The position numbers and the translations under genes were made by a program. The notes below the pieces were generated by a model. That model did not search any database. It saw only the letters and a list, made by a program, of their open reading frames with translations, and was not told the origin of the DNA. A stretch of DNA of 64,000 nt from JACKEQ01 sp041389565 (GTDB taxonomy: Bacteria; Myxococcota_A; UBA796; GCA-2862545), in NCBI GenBank assembly GCA_041389565.1, contig JAWKRP010000010.1, positions 62,001 to 126,000 on the forward strand. The letters are read 5' to 3'. Shown here one piece after another: positions 23,505-31,405 of this stretch. The number at the start of each line of letters is the position of its first letter. Position 1 is the first letter of the stretch.

Positions 23505-23537
23505 GGAGCCTGGAGCGCGCTACGCGCGACAGGCTCC
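23505..23537. repeat. Hairpin element (right copy) 3' of the large lipoprotein gene
   Basis: A 33-nt palindrome: GGAGCCTG pairs with CAGGCTCC and, after two mismatched pairs, GCGCG with CGCGC around a CTA loop. It lies 4 nt beyond the stop of the minus-strand lipoprotein gene. Same size and layout as the left copy but different stem sequence. No T-run follows. Confidence 0.75.
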
Positions 23538-23541
23538 CTAC

Positions 23542-25701
23542 CTAGCGGATGTCGAGTCGGAGCGTGAACGGCCCGCCGGCCGGGAAGCTCGCGTAGTCGT
23601 CGAGCACGAGGAACAGGTCGACCGGGACGCCCGACAGGTTCGTGTACGCGATCGACTCGTCGAGCGGCGGGATGCCGTCGTCGCAAGCGAGCGTGGACTG
23701 CGTGTCGGTGCAGGTCTCGAGCAGGTACAGCACGCCGTCGCCGCCGATCTGCTCGTAGTCGGCCTCGAGCCGCTCGCCGGGCTCCAGGTGCACGTTCAGC
23801 ACCCCGTCGTTCCCGGCCGACTGGAAGCTCGTACAGCTCGGACCCGGCACCGCGAGGTCGAGCTCGTTCGAGAACCCCGCCAGCGTTCCGTAGAGCATGT
23901 GCAAGCCCGTGCCGTACACCTCGCCGCCCACCGCCGCCGCACAGTCCATCGCCGGAACGACCGGCAGCAGCGGCACGGTCTCGACGGTGACCTCGAACGG
24001 CCCCTGCAGACCGGGGTCTCCCGGGTCGTCCATCACGAGGAAGCCCACGCGGTCGGCCCCCGTCGTGTTGGTGTACTCGAGCACCCCGTACGGACCGGCG
24101 CCCTCGAGGCACGTGCTCTCGTCGGCACAGTCGGACAGCAGGTACATGCCGATGGGCGCCGTGGCCGCCACGCGCAGCACGTGGTCGTCGGGGACGTCGA
24201 CCGCCACCATGGCGTCGGGACCGGGGGACGCGAGCCCCGAGCAGCCGAAGCCGCCGGGATCGAGGTCGTCGACGAGCTCGCGCAGGTCGACCGTGTGGGT
24301 GCCGGGCGCGAGAACGTGGTTGTTCCGGGCGAGCACGCACGAGTCGTACACGGCGTCGGTGGCCGCGGGCGGGAAATCGTACGCGATGTCGAGCAGGAAC
24401 GTGCCGCCGCCGTTGATGTTCCAGGTGTCGACCACCAGCTGGAGCGTCTGGTCGACCGTGGTGTCGTTCGTGTACTGCACGACCTCCGCGCCCGACAGTC
24501 CGTAGTCGGAGCCCGCGACGCACGTGGACGCGTCGGTGCAGTCGAACATCAGGTAGATCGCGCCATCGCGCTGGTGCAGCTCGGAACGCACCGTGATGCG
24601 GGTGCCATCGGGCACCGCCACGCGGAACACGCCGTCCGGGCCGGGCTCTCCCGTGCCCGTGCACCCCGTTCCGAACGGGTCGACGTCGCGTGCGAGCGAG
24701 TCGAGGAAGCCGTAGTACGAGCCCGCGGACAGCAGCGGGGCCGTCGGACCGCACGTGTCGGCGGGCACCACGGGCACCCGCCCCGACAGCGGAGGGTGCA
24801 CGCCGAACCACCAGCCCTCGGACCGGAAGCCGAGGTGCAGCGGGTTCCCGTTCACCACGAGATCCTCGTGGTGCGAGCGCGCCAGGACGAACGTGAGCCC
24901 GACGTTGTGGTCGTTCAGGCCGAGGGAGTCCACATCCAGCGTGTAGCTCCCGTCGTCTTCGAGCAGGTACGTGCGATCGAGCGCGACCGAGCCGGGCTCT
25001 CCGGCGCTCACCACGCGCAGTGTCACGAGGCCGTCGCCGGTGCCCGCGACCCACTGGAGGTCGAGCACGCCCCCGTCGAGCACGTCGACATCCCCGGCCG
25101 CGAGGTTCGGCGAGAGCACGATCAGCGGGTCGGGGGTCGTGAGGTCGGCGGTGCCCGCGTAGTCGCCCCAGTCTCCGCCCGCGAGGGTGAGGTCGAGCGG
25201 CACGCCGCCCAGGATCTGCGGGAGCTGCTCCTCCACGTACCAGGTGCCGATGGTCGGGTCGTCGAACCGCTGCGCGGAGTACGGGCCGAGGTCGACCGTC
25301 GCTCCCACGTCCAGGAACACCGCGGCATCGGCGTCGAACACCGCCGTGCTGTCGACGAACGTGTCCTCCACGGCCGGCAGCTGATCGAGGCACGCGTTGA
25401 AGCGATCCGGGTAGCACTCCGCGACGTTGGGGAACCCCTGGCGCGAGTCGACGAACAGCCCGTACAGCACGAGCTGCTGCGCACCCCACACAGCGCTCGC
25501 CGACCGATAGGTGAGCGTGATGCTCCCCTCTCCCGGCACGAGGTCGGTGTCGGCATCGGCGTCGGTGTCGGTGTCGGCATCGGTGTCCGTGTCGGCGTCC
25601 GCGTCGGTGTCGGTGTCGGCTTCCACGGGCGCGTCGTCGGACTTCTTGCAGCCGACGAGCGTGAGCAGCGCGCAGACGAGGAGCGTGGACACGGGCTTCA
25701 T
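23542..25701 (-). CDS. Large surface lipoprotein with Asp/Thr/Ala linker and repeated beta domains
   Basis: 719 residues. MKPVSTLLVCALLTLVGC is a lipoprotein signal (Cys18). An acidic linker of Asp-Thr and Asp-Ala repeats (about residues 28-53) follows. The rest carries at least three related beta-sandwich modules, each with a GxDGVxxVxxxxG line, then YLL or YLM, a C-T/A-D pair and a Y-T-N motif (for example IYLMFDCTDASTC and MYLLSDCADESTC). They resemble pre-peptidase C-terminal (PPC-like) domains. Start ATG is preceded by AGGAG and overlaps the capA stop (ATGA). Function unknown; likely a binding or adhesion protein. Confidence 0.8.
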   Translation of the reverse strand: MKPVSTLLVCALLTLVGCKKSDDAPVEADTDTDADADTDTDADTDTDADADTDLVPGEGSITLTYRSASAVWGAQQLVLYGLFVDSRQGFPNVAECYPDRFNACLDQLPAVEDTFVDSTAVFDADAAVFLDVGATVDLGPYSAQRFDDPTIGTWYVEEQLPQILGGVPLDLTLAGGDWGDYAGTADLTTPDPLIVLSPNLAAGDVDVLDGGVLDLQWVAGTGDGLVTLRVVSAGEPGSVALDRTYLLEDDGSYTLDVDSLGLNDHNVGLTFVLARSHHEDLVVNGNPLHLGFRSEGWWFGVHPPLSGRVPVVPADTCGPTAPLLSAGSYYGFLDSLARDVDPFGTGCTGTGEPGPDGVFRVAVPDGTRITVRSELHQRDGAIYLMFDCTDASTCVAGSDYGLSGAEVVQYTNDTTVDQTLQLVVDTWNINGGGTFLLDIAYDFPPAATDAVYDSCVLARNNHVLAPGTHTVDLRELVDDLDPGGFGCSGLASPGPDAMVAVDVPDDHVLRVAATAPIGMYLLSDCADESTCLEGAGPYGVLEYTNTTGADRVGFLVMDDPGDPGLQGPFEVTVETVPLLPVVPAMDCAAAVGGEVYGTGLHMLYGTLAGFSNELDLAVPGPSCTSFQSAGNDGVLNVHLEPGERLEADYEQIGGDGVLYLLETCTDTQSTLACDDGIPPLDESIAYTNLSGVPVDLFLVLDDYASFPAGGPFTLRLDIR
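25543..25620 (-). repeat. In-frame Asp-Thr/Asp-Ala codon repeat (lipoprotein linker)
   Basis: Imperfect GAC/GCC/ACC codon repeats encoding about 25 residues in which Asp alternates with Thr or Ala, directly after the lipidated N-terminus. Such linkers occur in Myxococcota-type lipoproteins; length is prone to slippage. Confidence 0.8.
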
Positions 25702-27014
25702 CGGGACTCCTGGCCCGAAGTAGACTCCACGGAGGCGCCATCCGCCACCTCGTCGCGCTGCGTGCGCACGAGCCCGGGGGGCGGCCACACGGAAGCGCTC
25801 GGCGGCACCGGGCGATCCGCAGGCGGACCCTCCAGGAAGCCCGTCGGCAGGAGCGGGTGGCGAACGGGGCGCTGGGCCGTCCACGGGTTCGGGCCGGCGT
25901 CCCAGCTGAAGTCGGCCGCCGGGAACAGGTCGGCCGCGTGGTCGCGGAAGGCCTCCATGCGCTTGCAGTCCGATGCCGACAGGTCGAGCCCGCTCGGGCA
26001 CTCCGCGTCGAACGGCATCACGGGCAGCACCCGGAACGCGAGCTCGCCATCGGCCAGTCGATCGTCGACCCAGACGGGCGTGAAGCGGGCGTCCACCACG
26101 TGGGTCTCGCCCGTGTCGACGCAGTGCGCGACCGTCACCCGGGCCAGCATGCCCCCCTCCCGGTACGCCTCGCGCTGGTTGCTGACGAAGTTGCCCAGGC
26201 TGTACAGCACGAGCGCGTCGCGCGGGCCTTCGGGCCGCACCACCGACACCACCTCCGAGGGCTGCAGCACGTGCGGGTGGCTCCCCATCACCACGTCCGC
26301 GCCCGCATCCACCAGGCGGTGCGCCATGTCGCGCTGCCACGCCATCGGCTGGTGCTGGTACTCGGCTCCCCAGTGCACGCCCACCACCACGACGTCCGCG
26401 AGCGCACGCGCGCGCACGATGTCGTGCTCCATCTGCCCCACGTCGAGCCAGTTCACGAGCCAGGGCTCGCCTTCCGGCATCGGCAGGCCGTTCGTGCCGT
26501 AGGTGTAGGCGAGGAAGGCCACGGACACGGGCCCCGCGAGCGACTCGATCACCCAGGGCGTGTCGCGGGCCTCTGCGCTCGGCCAGGTGCCCGCCGAGCC
26601 GAAGCCATGGCGCCGAACGGCCTCGAAGGTAGCGAGCGCGCCGTCTCGACGGCGGTCGAGGCAGTGGTTGTTCGCGGTCTGGAGCACGTCGAACCCCGCC
26701 ACCGTGAGCGCGTCGAGCAGGCTCTCGGGGGCGTTGAAGTACGGGAATCCGCCGAAGTCCTGGGCTTCGTCGACGGGCGTCTCGAGGTTCGCGAGCGCCA
26801 GGTCGGCGTTCTCGATCAGCGGCTGCACGGCATCGAACACCCCGCGCCACGAGGTGCTCCCGTCGGACTGGCGGGACGCGCGGAGCTGCATGCCGTGCTG
26901 CATCACGTCGCCCACCATCACCAGCTCGACGGATCGAGCCGGACAGGTCGGCGCGTTCGGGAACGTGAGGGGTTCGGGGCCCGCCCAGACCGGGATCACG
27001 GAGAACAGCACCAC
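25698..27014 (-). CDS. CapA-family (poly-gamma-glutamate capsule/metallophosphatase-like) protein
   Basis: 438 residues. After a short hydrophobic N-terminus (VVLFSVIPVWAG) the CapA/PGA_cap motifs appear: ELVMVGDVMQHG, ADLALANLETPV, FDVLQTANNHCLD, VVVVGVHWGAEY, DVVMGSHPHVLQ and YSLGNFVSNQ. They form a calcineurin-like metal site. Roles in the family include polyglutamate capsule and peptidoglycan-linked functions. The GTG at 27014 is favoured as start: TAGCGG lies 5 nt upstream and gives a signal-like N-terminus. ATG 27086 is the alternative. The stop overlaps the downstream lipoprotein start (ATGA), so both are co-expressed and probably work at the surface. Confidence 0.8.
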   Translation of the reverse strand: MVLFSVIPVWAGPEPLTFPNAPTCPARSVELVMVGDVMQHGMQLRASRQSDGSTSWRGVFDAVQPLIENADLALANLETPVDEAQDFGGFPYFNAPESLLDALTVAGFDVLQTANNHCLDRRRDGALATFEAVRRHGFGSAGTWPSAEARDTPWVIESLAGPVSVAFLAYTYGTNGLPMPEGEPWLVNWLDVGQMEHDIVRARALADVVVVGVHWGAEYQHQPMAWQRDMAHRLVDAGADVVMGSHPHVLQPSEVVSVVRPEGPRDALVLYSLGNFVSNQREAYREGGMLARVTVAHCVDTGETHVVDARFTPVWVDDRLADGELAFRVLPVMPFDAECPSGLDLSASDCKRMEAFRDHAADLFPAADFSWDAGPNPWTAQRPVRHPLLPTGFLEGPPADRPVPPSASVWPPPGLVRTQRDEVADGASVESTSGQESR

Positions 27015-27019
27015 GCGGT

Positions 27020-27025
27020 CCGCTA
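27020..27025 (-). promoter_or_regulatory. Putative leaderless -10 element for the CapA gene
   Basis: TAGCGG in the context GTTAGCGGACCGC-GTG. Almost the same string, GTTAGCGGACCGG-ATG, precedes the pyrophosphatase gene at 46326, which supports both the motif and the start choice. Confidence 0.4.
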
Positions 27026-27108
27026 ACGTGACCCCTCCGGGCCATCCAACGAACGCCGCGAGTCGGCCCGTAGCCCCGAACGGCATTTCCAACGGTGCAC
27101 CGGGTGCG

Positions 27109-27114
27109 TAAGAT
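27109..27114 (+). promoter_or_regulatory. Putative -10 element for the kinase gene
   Basis: TAAGAT, 9 nt before ATG 27124 and 3 nt before GTG 27118. Consistent with TAnnnT but the spacing is at the edge of the usual range. Confidence 0.35.
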
Positions 27115-27123
27115 GGCGTGGAC

Positions 27124-28143
27124 ATGTCCCGATCCGAACCCGACCGCTACGTCCACCACACGCTGGGCGAACGTTTCCACATCCTGCGCCCTCTCGCCGC
27201 GGGCGGGATGTCGCACGTGTACCTCGCGCGCGACGAGCGTTCGGAAGACCCGACGGCCCACGTCGCCGTGAAGATCCTCGCCGGAAAGCGGCGGAACGAG
27301 GCGATGCTCGAGCGCATGCGGCGCGAGGCCGTCGCCCTCGAGCGCCTCGACCACCCGAACATCGTGAAGACGCTCGGGCACGGGCGCACCGACGACGGCG
27401 GGTACTTCATCGCGATGGAGCTCGTGGACGGCCCGTCCATCACGGAGTTCATCAAGGTCCACCACCCCGACCACGAAGGGGTGCTGCGGCTGCTCACGCA
27501 GGTGTGCTCGGCGCTCCGGCACGCGCACCGCAAGGGTCTCGTGCACCGCGACCTGAAGAGCTCGAACCTGCTCGTCGCGACCGACGCCCACGGTCGCGCG
27601 CGCGTGAAGCTCATCGACTTCGGCATCGTGAAGCTGCCCGACGAGGAGTCGCTGTCCGGGCACCACGAGCTGGTCGGCAGCGTTCACACGATCTCGCCGG
27701 AGCAGGTGAAGGGCGAGCCCCTCGACCACCGCGCCGACATCTACGCCGTCGGCATCCTCGCGTACCGCATGCTCGCGGGCGAGTACCCGTACCACTCACG
27801 CGTCGCGACCGAGACCATCACGCAGCACGTGCACGCGGAGGTCCCGCTGCTCGACGACCCCGAGCTCCCGCCGGGCCTCGCGCAGCTCGTGGCGCGCTGC
27901 ATGGCGAAAGACCCAGCCGATCGATTCCCCGACGTCCAGGCCCTGATGGACGAGCTCTCCGACATCCTCGACGTGCCCACCGCCGCGTTCACGAAGCCAT
28001 TGAAGGGCCCGCCTGTGGTGGCCAGCCTCGCGCCGGCACCTCCGAGCGCGCCGTCCGCGGCGCCCACGTCCAGCAGCCGCATGCTCGCCCTCGCAGGGGT
28101 CGCCCTGCTCGCCGCCGCCGCGCTGTTCTGGGTGCTCACCTGA
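27124..28143 (+). CDS. Eukaryote-like Ser/Thr protein kinase with C-terminal membrane anchor
   Basis: 339 residues. Kinase motifs in order: glycine loop LAAGGMSHVY (24-33), VAVK with Lys50, HRDLKSSN with catalytic Asp143, DFG at 165-167, SPEQVKGEPLDHRADIYAVG and the closing RFPDVQALMDEL. After a Pro/Ala-rich linker comes one membrane helix (about 318-337) with nothing beyond, so the catalytic domain faces the cytoplasm and no sensor domain is present. The start may be GTG 27118. Divergent from the CapA/lipoprotein operon. Overlaps the convergent START-like gene by 8 bp. Confidence 0.9.
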   Translation: MSRSEPDRYVHHTLGERFHILRPLAAGGMSHVYLARDERSEDPTAHVAVKILAGKRRNEAMLERMRREAVALERLDHPNIVKTLGHGRTDDGGYFIAMELVDGPSITEFIKVHHPDHEGVLRLLTQVCSALRHAHRKGLVHRDLKSSNLLVATDAHGRARVKLIDFGIVKLPDEESLSGHHELVGSVHTISPEQVKGEPLDHRADIYAVGILAYRMLAGEYPYHSRVATETITQHVHAEVPLLDDPELPPGLAQLVARCMAKDPADRFPDVQALMDELSDILDVPTAAFTKPLKGPPVVASLAPAPPSAPSAAPTSSSRMLALAGVALLAAAALFWVLT

Positions 28144-28759
28144 CAGGGACGGCCGAGTCCCGAGGGCTCGCAGGGACGATCACTGATCCCGAGCGGATGT
28201 CGTCCATCACGCGGGCGAACCCGCGGGTGCGGATCCATTGGAGCAGCCAGCCCGGGAGCGGCACGCCACCGGCGTCCACCGCGATCTCGTGCGTGACCAG
28301 CGCGCCCGGGCCGTCGGGATTGGCGCGCACCTCCCAGTAGCCCTCGTTCTTCGGCGTGCGGATCGCGCCCTTCCGCGGCTCGAGCGGCTCGTCGGTCGCG
28401 GTTTCCCACCGGTGCCGATGACCGCCGTCGACGGGCTCCGTCCAGGCCCAGAGCAGCACCTCGCGGTCGGAGATGCCCCAGATCTGCTGGAGCTGGTAGA
28501 CCAGCGAGCGCTCGCCGACGGTGCGCCGCACCTCGCTCTCGTCGACCACCCAGATGTGCTCGTCGTACGCCGCGAAGTCGCCGAGCTTCTCGTCGAGAAC
28601 CGCCGGATCGACGTCGGCCCACGTGCACACGGCGCGCATCGCGGAGCCCTCGGCGTGCTCCTTCGGCCGCTGGGTGTACACGCAGTCGGCCGCCTCCCGG
28701 AGAGGCTCGAAGCCGTCGCCCGGGTCGGCGAGCGCAGGGAATGCGAGCCACACCAGCAT
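28136..28759 (-). CDS. Secreted START-domain-like protein
   Basis: 207 residues. ATG 28759 gives the signal peptide MLVWLAFPALA; the upstream ATG 28771 lies in the likely promoter (TATGGT, 7 nt before 28759). The mature part has the START/helix-grip order: CVYTQRPKEHAEGSAMRAVCTW, DEHIWVVDESEV, LLWAWTEPVDGGHRHRW and GYWEVRANPDGPGALVTHEIAVD, ending in WLLQWIRTRGFARVMDDIR. This fold holds a hydrophobic ligand. It overlaps the kinase gene tail-to-tail (8 bp). Confidence 0.72.
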   Translation of the reverse strand: MLVWLAFPALADPGDGFEPLREAADCVYTQRPKEHAEGSAMRAVCTWADVDPAVLDEKLGDFAAYDEHIWVVDESEVRRTVGERSLVYQLQQIWGISDREVLLWAWTEPVDGGHRHRWETATDEPLEPRKGAIRTPKNEGYWEVRANPDGPGALVTHEIAVDAGGVPLPGWLLQWIRTRGFARVMDDIRSGSVIVPASPRDSAVPVR

Positions 28760-28766
28760 CGCGTCC

Positions 28767-28772
28767 ACCATA
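28767..28772 (-). promoter_or_regulatory. Putative leaderless -10 element for the START-like gene
   Basis: TATGGT, 7 nt before ATG 28759; no Shine-Dalgarno sequence. It makes 28759 the natural start. Confidence 0.45.
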
Positions 28773-28799
28773 CCCCCGTGGGGCGGCCTCCGCGCGCGG

Positions 28800-29708
28800 C
28801 TACTTGCAGGCGAGCCCGGAGCTGCCGAGCTTCTGGCAGGTGTACCGGTGGCCGGGGCGGGCCGTGAGCTTCGTCGCGACCATGCCGCCCTTGAACGTCA
28901 CCGTGCAGTCGGCTGCAGGCACTCCGTTCAGCGTGGCCCGACCGTTCACGAACGGCGCGCGCTGACGGAAGCTCGTCCCCGCGCACACGGCCTCGAAGTG
29001 GCTCGCCTGCACGTCGGCGGGGAGCACGAACGTCAGGCGGTCTGCAGGCTCGCCTTCGGCGACGGCCGGCGCCACGGGCTCGGGGCGCACGTCCTTCGCG
29101 GGCACCACGGCCTCGATGGCGGGCGGCCCTCCCGTCGCACGCGCGGTCTTCCCGGCCGGCGGACCCGAGCGGATCACGAGCTCCTCGTCGGGGATCTCGT
29201 CGTCCTCGGGGTCGGGCTCCACCCACCGGGTCGGCTCTCGCACCACGACGCGCTCGGGCTCTCCGGTCCCCAGGCCCACGAGCGCGGCGACCACCCCGAG
29301 CAGCGTGAGCACGAGCACCCCGCTCACCATCGTCACGAGCCCGAGCACCACGAGGTAGACGCGCGACCCACCCTCGGGTGCGGGCTCGAGGGGGGCGAAG
29401 CCCGGCGACACGCTCATCGGACCCGCGATGGGCCCCTGGAACCCGGTGGAGGCGGGCGGGAATCCCCCGATGGACGCGGCGTAGACGACCGACGGCACCG
29501 GAGGGGGCTCGGCACGACGGGGCGTCTCGAGGGGGATCATGCGGAGGTGCCCGTCTCCATCGGTCGCCGCGCCGGATCCCGCGGGATCGAGCACCACCGG
29601 GGCCGGCCGTGCATGCTCGGGAGGGGCCCGCGTGGGACGGGGACGGGCAGAGGGGCGGGCACCGCCACGCGATGCGGACGGACGGCGAGGGCTCGAGGGA
29701 CGGGTCAT
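28800..29708 (-). CDS. Single-pass membrane protein of unknown function with long disordered N-terminus
   Basis: 302 residues from ATG 29708 (GGAG 5 nt upstream; ATG 29744 is less likely). Residues 1-120 are Pro/Ala/Arg-rich and probably disordered in the cytoplasm. One membrane helix YLVVLGLVTMVSGVLVLTLLGVVAALVGLG lies at about 119-148, with an acidic linker, then a ~75-residue periplasmic end that includes CAGTSFRQRAPFVNGRATLNGVPAADCTVTFKGG, a PEGA-like beta unit, and a C-terminal disulfide-prone pair. Possible cell-surface or kinase-linked scaffold; inference only. Confidence 0.68.
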   Translation of the reverse strand: MTRPSSPRRPSASRGGARPSARPRPTRAPPEHARPAPVVLDPAGSGAATDGDGHLRMIPLETPRRAEPPPVPSVVYAASIGGFPPASTGFQGPIAGPMSVSPGFAPLEPAPEGGSRVYLVVLGLVTMVSGVLVLTLLGVVAALVGLGTGEPERVVVREPTRWVEPDPEDDEIPDEELVIRSGPPAGKTARATGGPPAIEAVVPAKDVRPEPVAPAVAEGEPADRLTFVLPADVQASHFEAVCAGTSFRQRAPFVNGRATLNGVPAADCTVTFKGGMVATKLTARPGHRYTCQKLGSSGLACK

Positions 29709-29773
29709 GCGGGCTCCACGCGCGGGTACGCGGTCCGAACGCACCAGGTCGGTGGGCCTTACACGCGACGCGG

Positions 29774-29779
29774 TAGGAT
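29774..29779 (+). promoter_or_regulatory. Putative leaderless -10 element for the beta-helix protein
   Basis: TAGGAT, 6 nt before ATG 29786. A GGAG overlaps the spacer, so an SD reading is also possible. Confidence 0.45.
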
Positions 29780-29785
29780 GGAGCC

Positions 29786-31390
29786 ATGTGGACCGTCCTC
29801 CTCGCTGCGTCTGCCTCCTCCGCCGAGCTCCACGTCGGGGTCGGCGAGGCGTACACCGACGTGAGCGACGCGGTGAACGCGGCCGTCGACGACGACGTGG
29901 TCGTGATCCACCAGGGCACGTACGCCGACCGGATCTTCGTGGGCGGGCGCCGGATCGCGATCGTGGCGGCCCCGGGCGACACGGTGACTCTCGAGAGCGA
30001 CGCCACGTTCCCCTGGGATGCGTTCGTGATCGTCCAGGCCGGCGCCGAGCTCTCGCTGCAGGGGCTCGTCTTCGACTCCGGCCACCGGGCGATCGACGTG
30101 ACGGCGGGCGCCATCACCGTGGAGGGCTGCACGTTCACGGGGGCGAACGTGGGTGCGGAGCTCGGCGGGGCCGTCCGCGTGCGCGCCGGCTCGTTCACGG
30201 CGCGCAGCTCGTCCTTCGTCGACAACGAGGCGTATGCGGGAGGTGCGATCTTCTGCGAGGCGAGCTGCACGATCGAAGACAGCGGGTTCGACGCGAACAA
30301 GGCGACGACCGGTGCGCACATCCACAACGCCACCGGCGGCGACCTGCGGGTCGGGCGCTCGACGCTGTGCAGCGGCGACTCGTCGTCCCATGCGGGCGCG
30401 ATCCGCATCGAGAACGGGTCGGCCCTGCTCCACAACAACCTGTTCTTCGAGAACGACGGAGGGGCGTACGGGGGCGCGCTGCACAGCGAGAGCGCGTCGG
30501 CCGTGCTCACCACCCGGAACAACGTGTTCGCAGCGAACACGGCCTTCGCGACGGGCAACGGCACGCGGGTGTTCGGCGGCACGCACCTGGGCCTGAACGA
30601 CATCTACACCCAGCACGACAACACCACGACCGAGATCATCGCCCGCGGCACCAACGGCGGCTCGTCCACCGTCACGTGGACCACCTTCTTCGACAACCAG
30701 GCGGCCCGCTTCGGCGGAACGGTCACCGAGCTCGATCCCGTCGACGGCGACCCGATGTTCACGGGCGGGGGCGGGTGCGACCTGCTGGGATGGCGGCTCT
30801 CCCCGGGTTCCCCGCTGATCGACGCCGGCGACCCCACCGTGCTCGATCGAGACGGGTCCCGCTCCGATGTGGGCCTGTGGGGCGGTCCCGATGCACCGCC
30901 CGTCGACGACGATGGAGACGGCGCCTCGCCCCCGGAGGACTGCGACGACACCACTGCAGCCGTCGGACCCGGGGTGACCGAGGTCCAGTGCAACGGCGTC
31001 GACGACGACTGCGACCCCAACACGATCGAATGTCCCATCGACACCGGCGACACCGGGTCCGATGCCGACACCGACGCGGATTCCGACACCGACACCGACA
31101 CCGACACCGATGCCGACGCCGACTCCGACGCGGACGCAGACGCCGACCTGGACACCGATGCGGACTCCGATGCGGACGTGGATGCCGACGCCGACACCGA
31201 TGCGGACGCCGACACCGACGCGGACGCCGACACCGATGCCGACACCGATGCGGACGCCGACACCGACACCGATGCCGATGCCGATGGGGACACCGATCCC
31301 CTCCCGCCCGTGTCCCGGGCGACCGGCTGCCGGTGCGAGGTGGCACCCACCCCGGGCGTCCCCTGGCTCGCGCCGTTCAGCCGGCGGTAG
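29786..31390 (+). CDS. Secreted right-handed beta-helix protein with MopE-type motif and Asp-rich repeat
   Basis: 534 residues. MWTVLLAASASSAELHVG is a signal peptide. Residues ~20-350 form a pectate-lyase-like beta-helix (AGGAIFCEASCTIEDSGFDANKA; GGALHSESASAVLTTRNNVFAANTA), ending SPLIDAGDP. Then DDDGDGASPPEDCDD and GVDDDCDPNT form a putative calcium/metal-binding MopE motif, followed by ~85 residues of Asp-Ala/Asp-Thr/Asp-Ser repeats. The end GCRCEVAPTPGVPWLAPFSRR recalls a MYXO-CTERM sorting tail (GCxC then basic end) but lacks the hydrophobic helix. Likely a surface polysaccharide-binding or degrading protein. Confidence 0.8.
   Translation: MWTVLLAASASSAELHVGVGEAYTDVSDAVNAAVDDDVVVIHQGTYADRIFVGGRRIAIVAAPGDTVTLESDATFPWDAFVIVQAGAELSLQGLVFDSGHRAIDVTAGAITVEGCTFTGANVGAELGGAVRVRAGSFTARSSSFVDNEAYAGGAIFCEASCTIEDSGFDANKATTGAHIHNATGGDLRVGRSTLCSGDSSSHAGAIRIENGSALLHNNLFFENDGGAYGGALHSESASAVLTTRNNVFAANTAFATGNGTRVFGGTHLGLNDIYTQHDNTTTEIIARGTNGGSSTVTWTTFFDNQAARFGGTVTELDPVDGDPMFTGGGGCDLLGWRLSPGSPLIDAGDPTVLDRDGSRSDVGLWGGPDAPPVDDDGDGASPPEDCDDTTAAVGPGVTEVQCNGVDDDCDPNTIECPIDTGDTGSDADTDADSDTDTDTDTDADADSDADADADLDTDADSDADVDADADTDADADTDADADTDADTDADADTDTDADADGDTDPLPPVSRATGCRCEVAPTPGVPWLAPFSRR
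31040..31302 (+). repeat. Coding Asp-(Ala/Thr/Ser) repeat tract of the beta-helix protein
   Basis: About 260 bp of imperfect hexanucleotide repeats mixing GCCGAC, ACCGAC, GCGGAC and TCCGAC in frame, giving an acidic Asp-X linker. It is a large slippage-prone repeat; the same style appears in the lipoprotein at 25543-25620. It is coding, not a CRISPR or satellite. Confidence 0.85.
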
Positions 31391-31405
31391 CGCGGCTCCG
31401 GAGCG

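Noticed and set aside
23505..23537. Hairpin considered as an intrinsic terminator
   Set aside because: No T-run follows the stem on either strand, so it is reported as a repeat/hairpin element instead.
23788..26502. Long plus-strand ORF opposite the lipoprotein and CapA genes
   Set aside because: Shadow of the codon-biased minus-strand genes; low-complexity His/Arg/Val sequence with no domain.
23542..27795. A single 1417-residue minus-strand protein
   Set aside because: The open frame runs through the CapA and kinase loci in other frames; the real gene starts at ATG 25701 with a lipoprotein signal and AGGAG.
31040..31302. Repeat tract considered as CRISPR or satellite
   Set aside because: In-frame coding repeat encoding Asp-X linker residues inside a single ORF.
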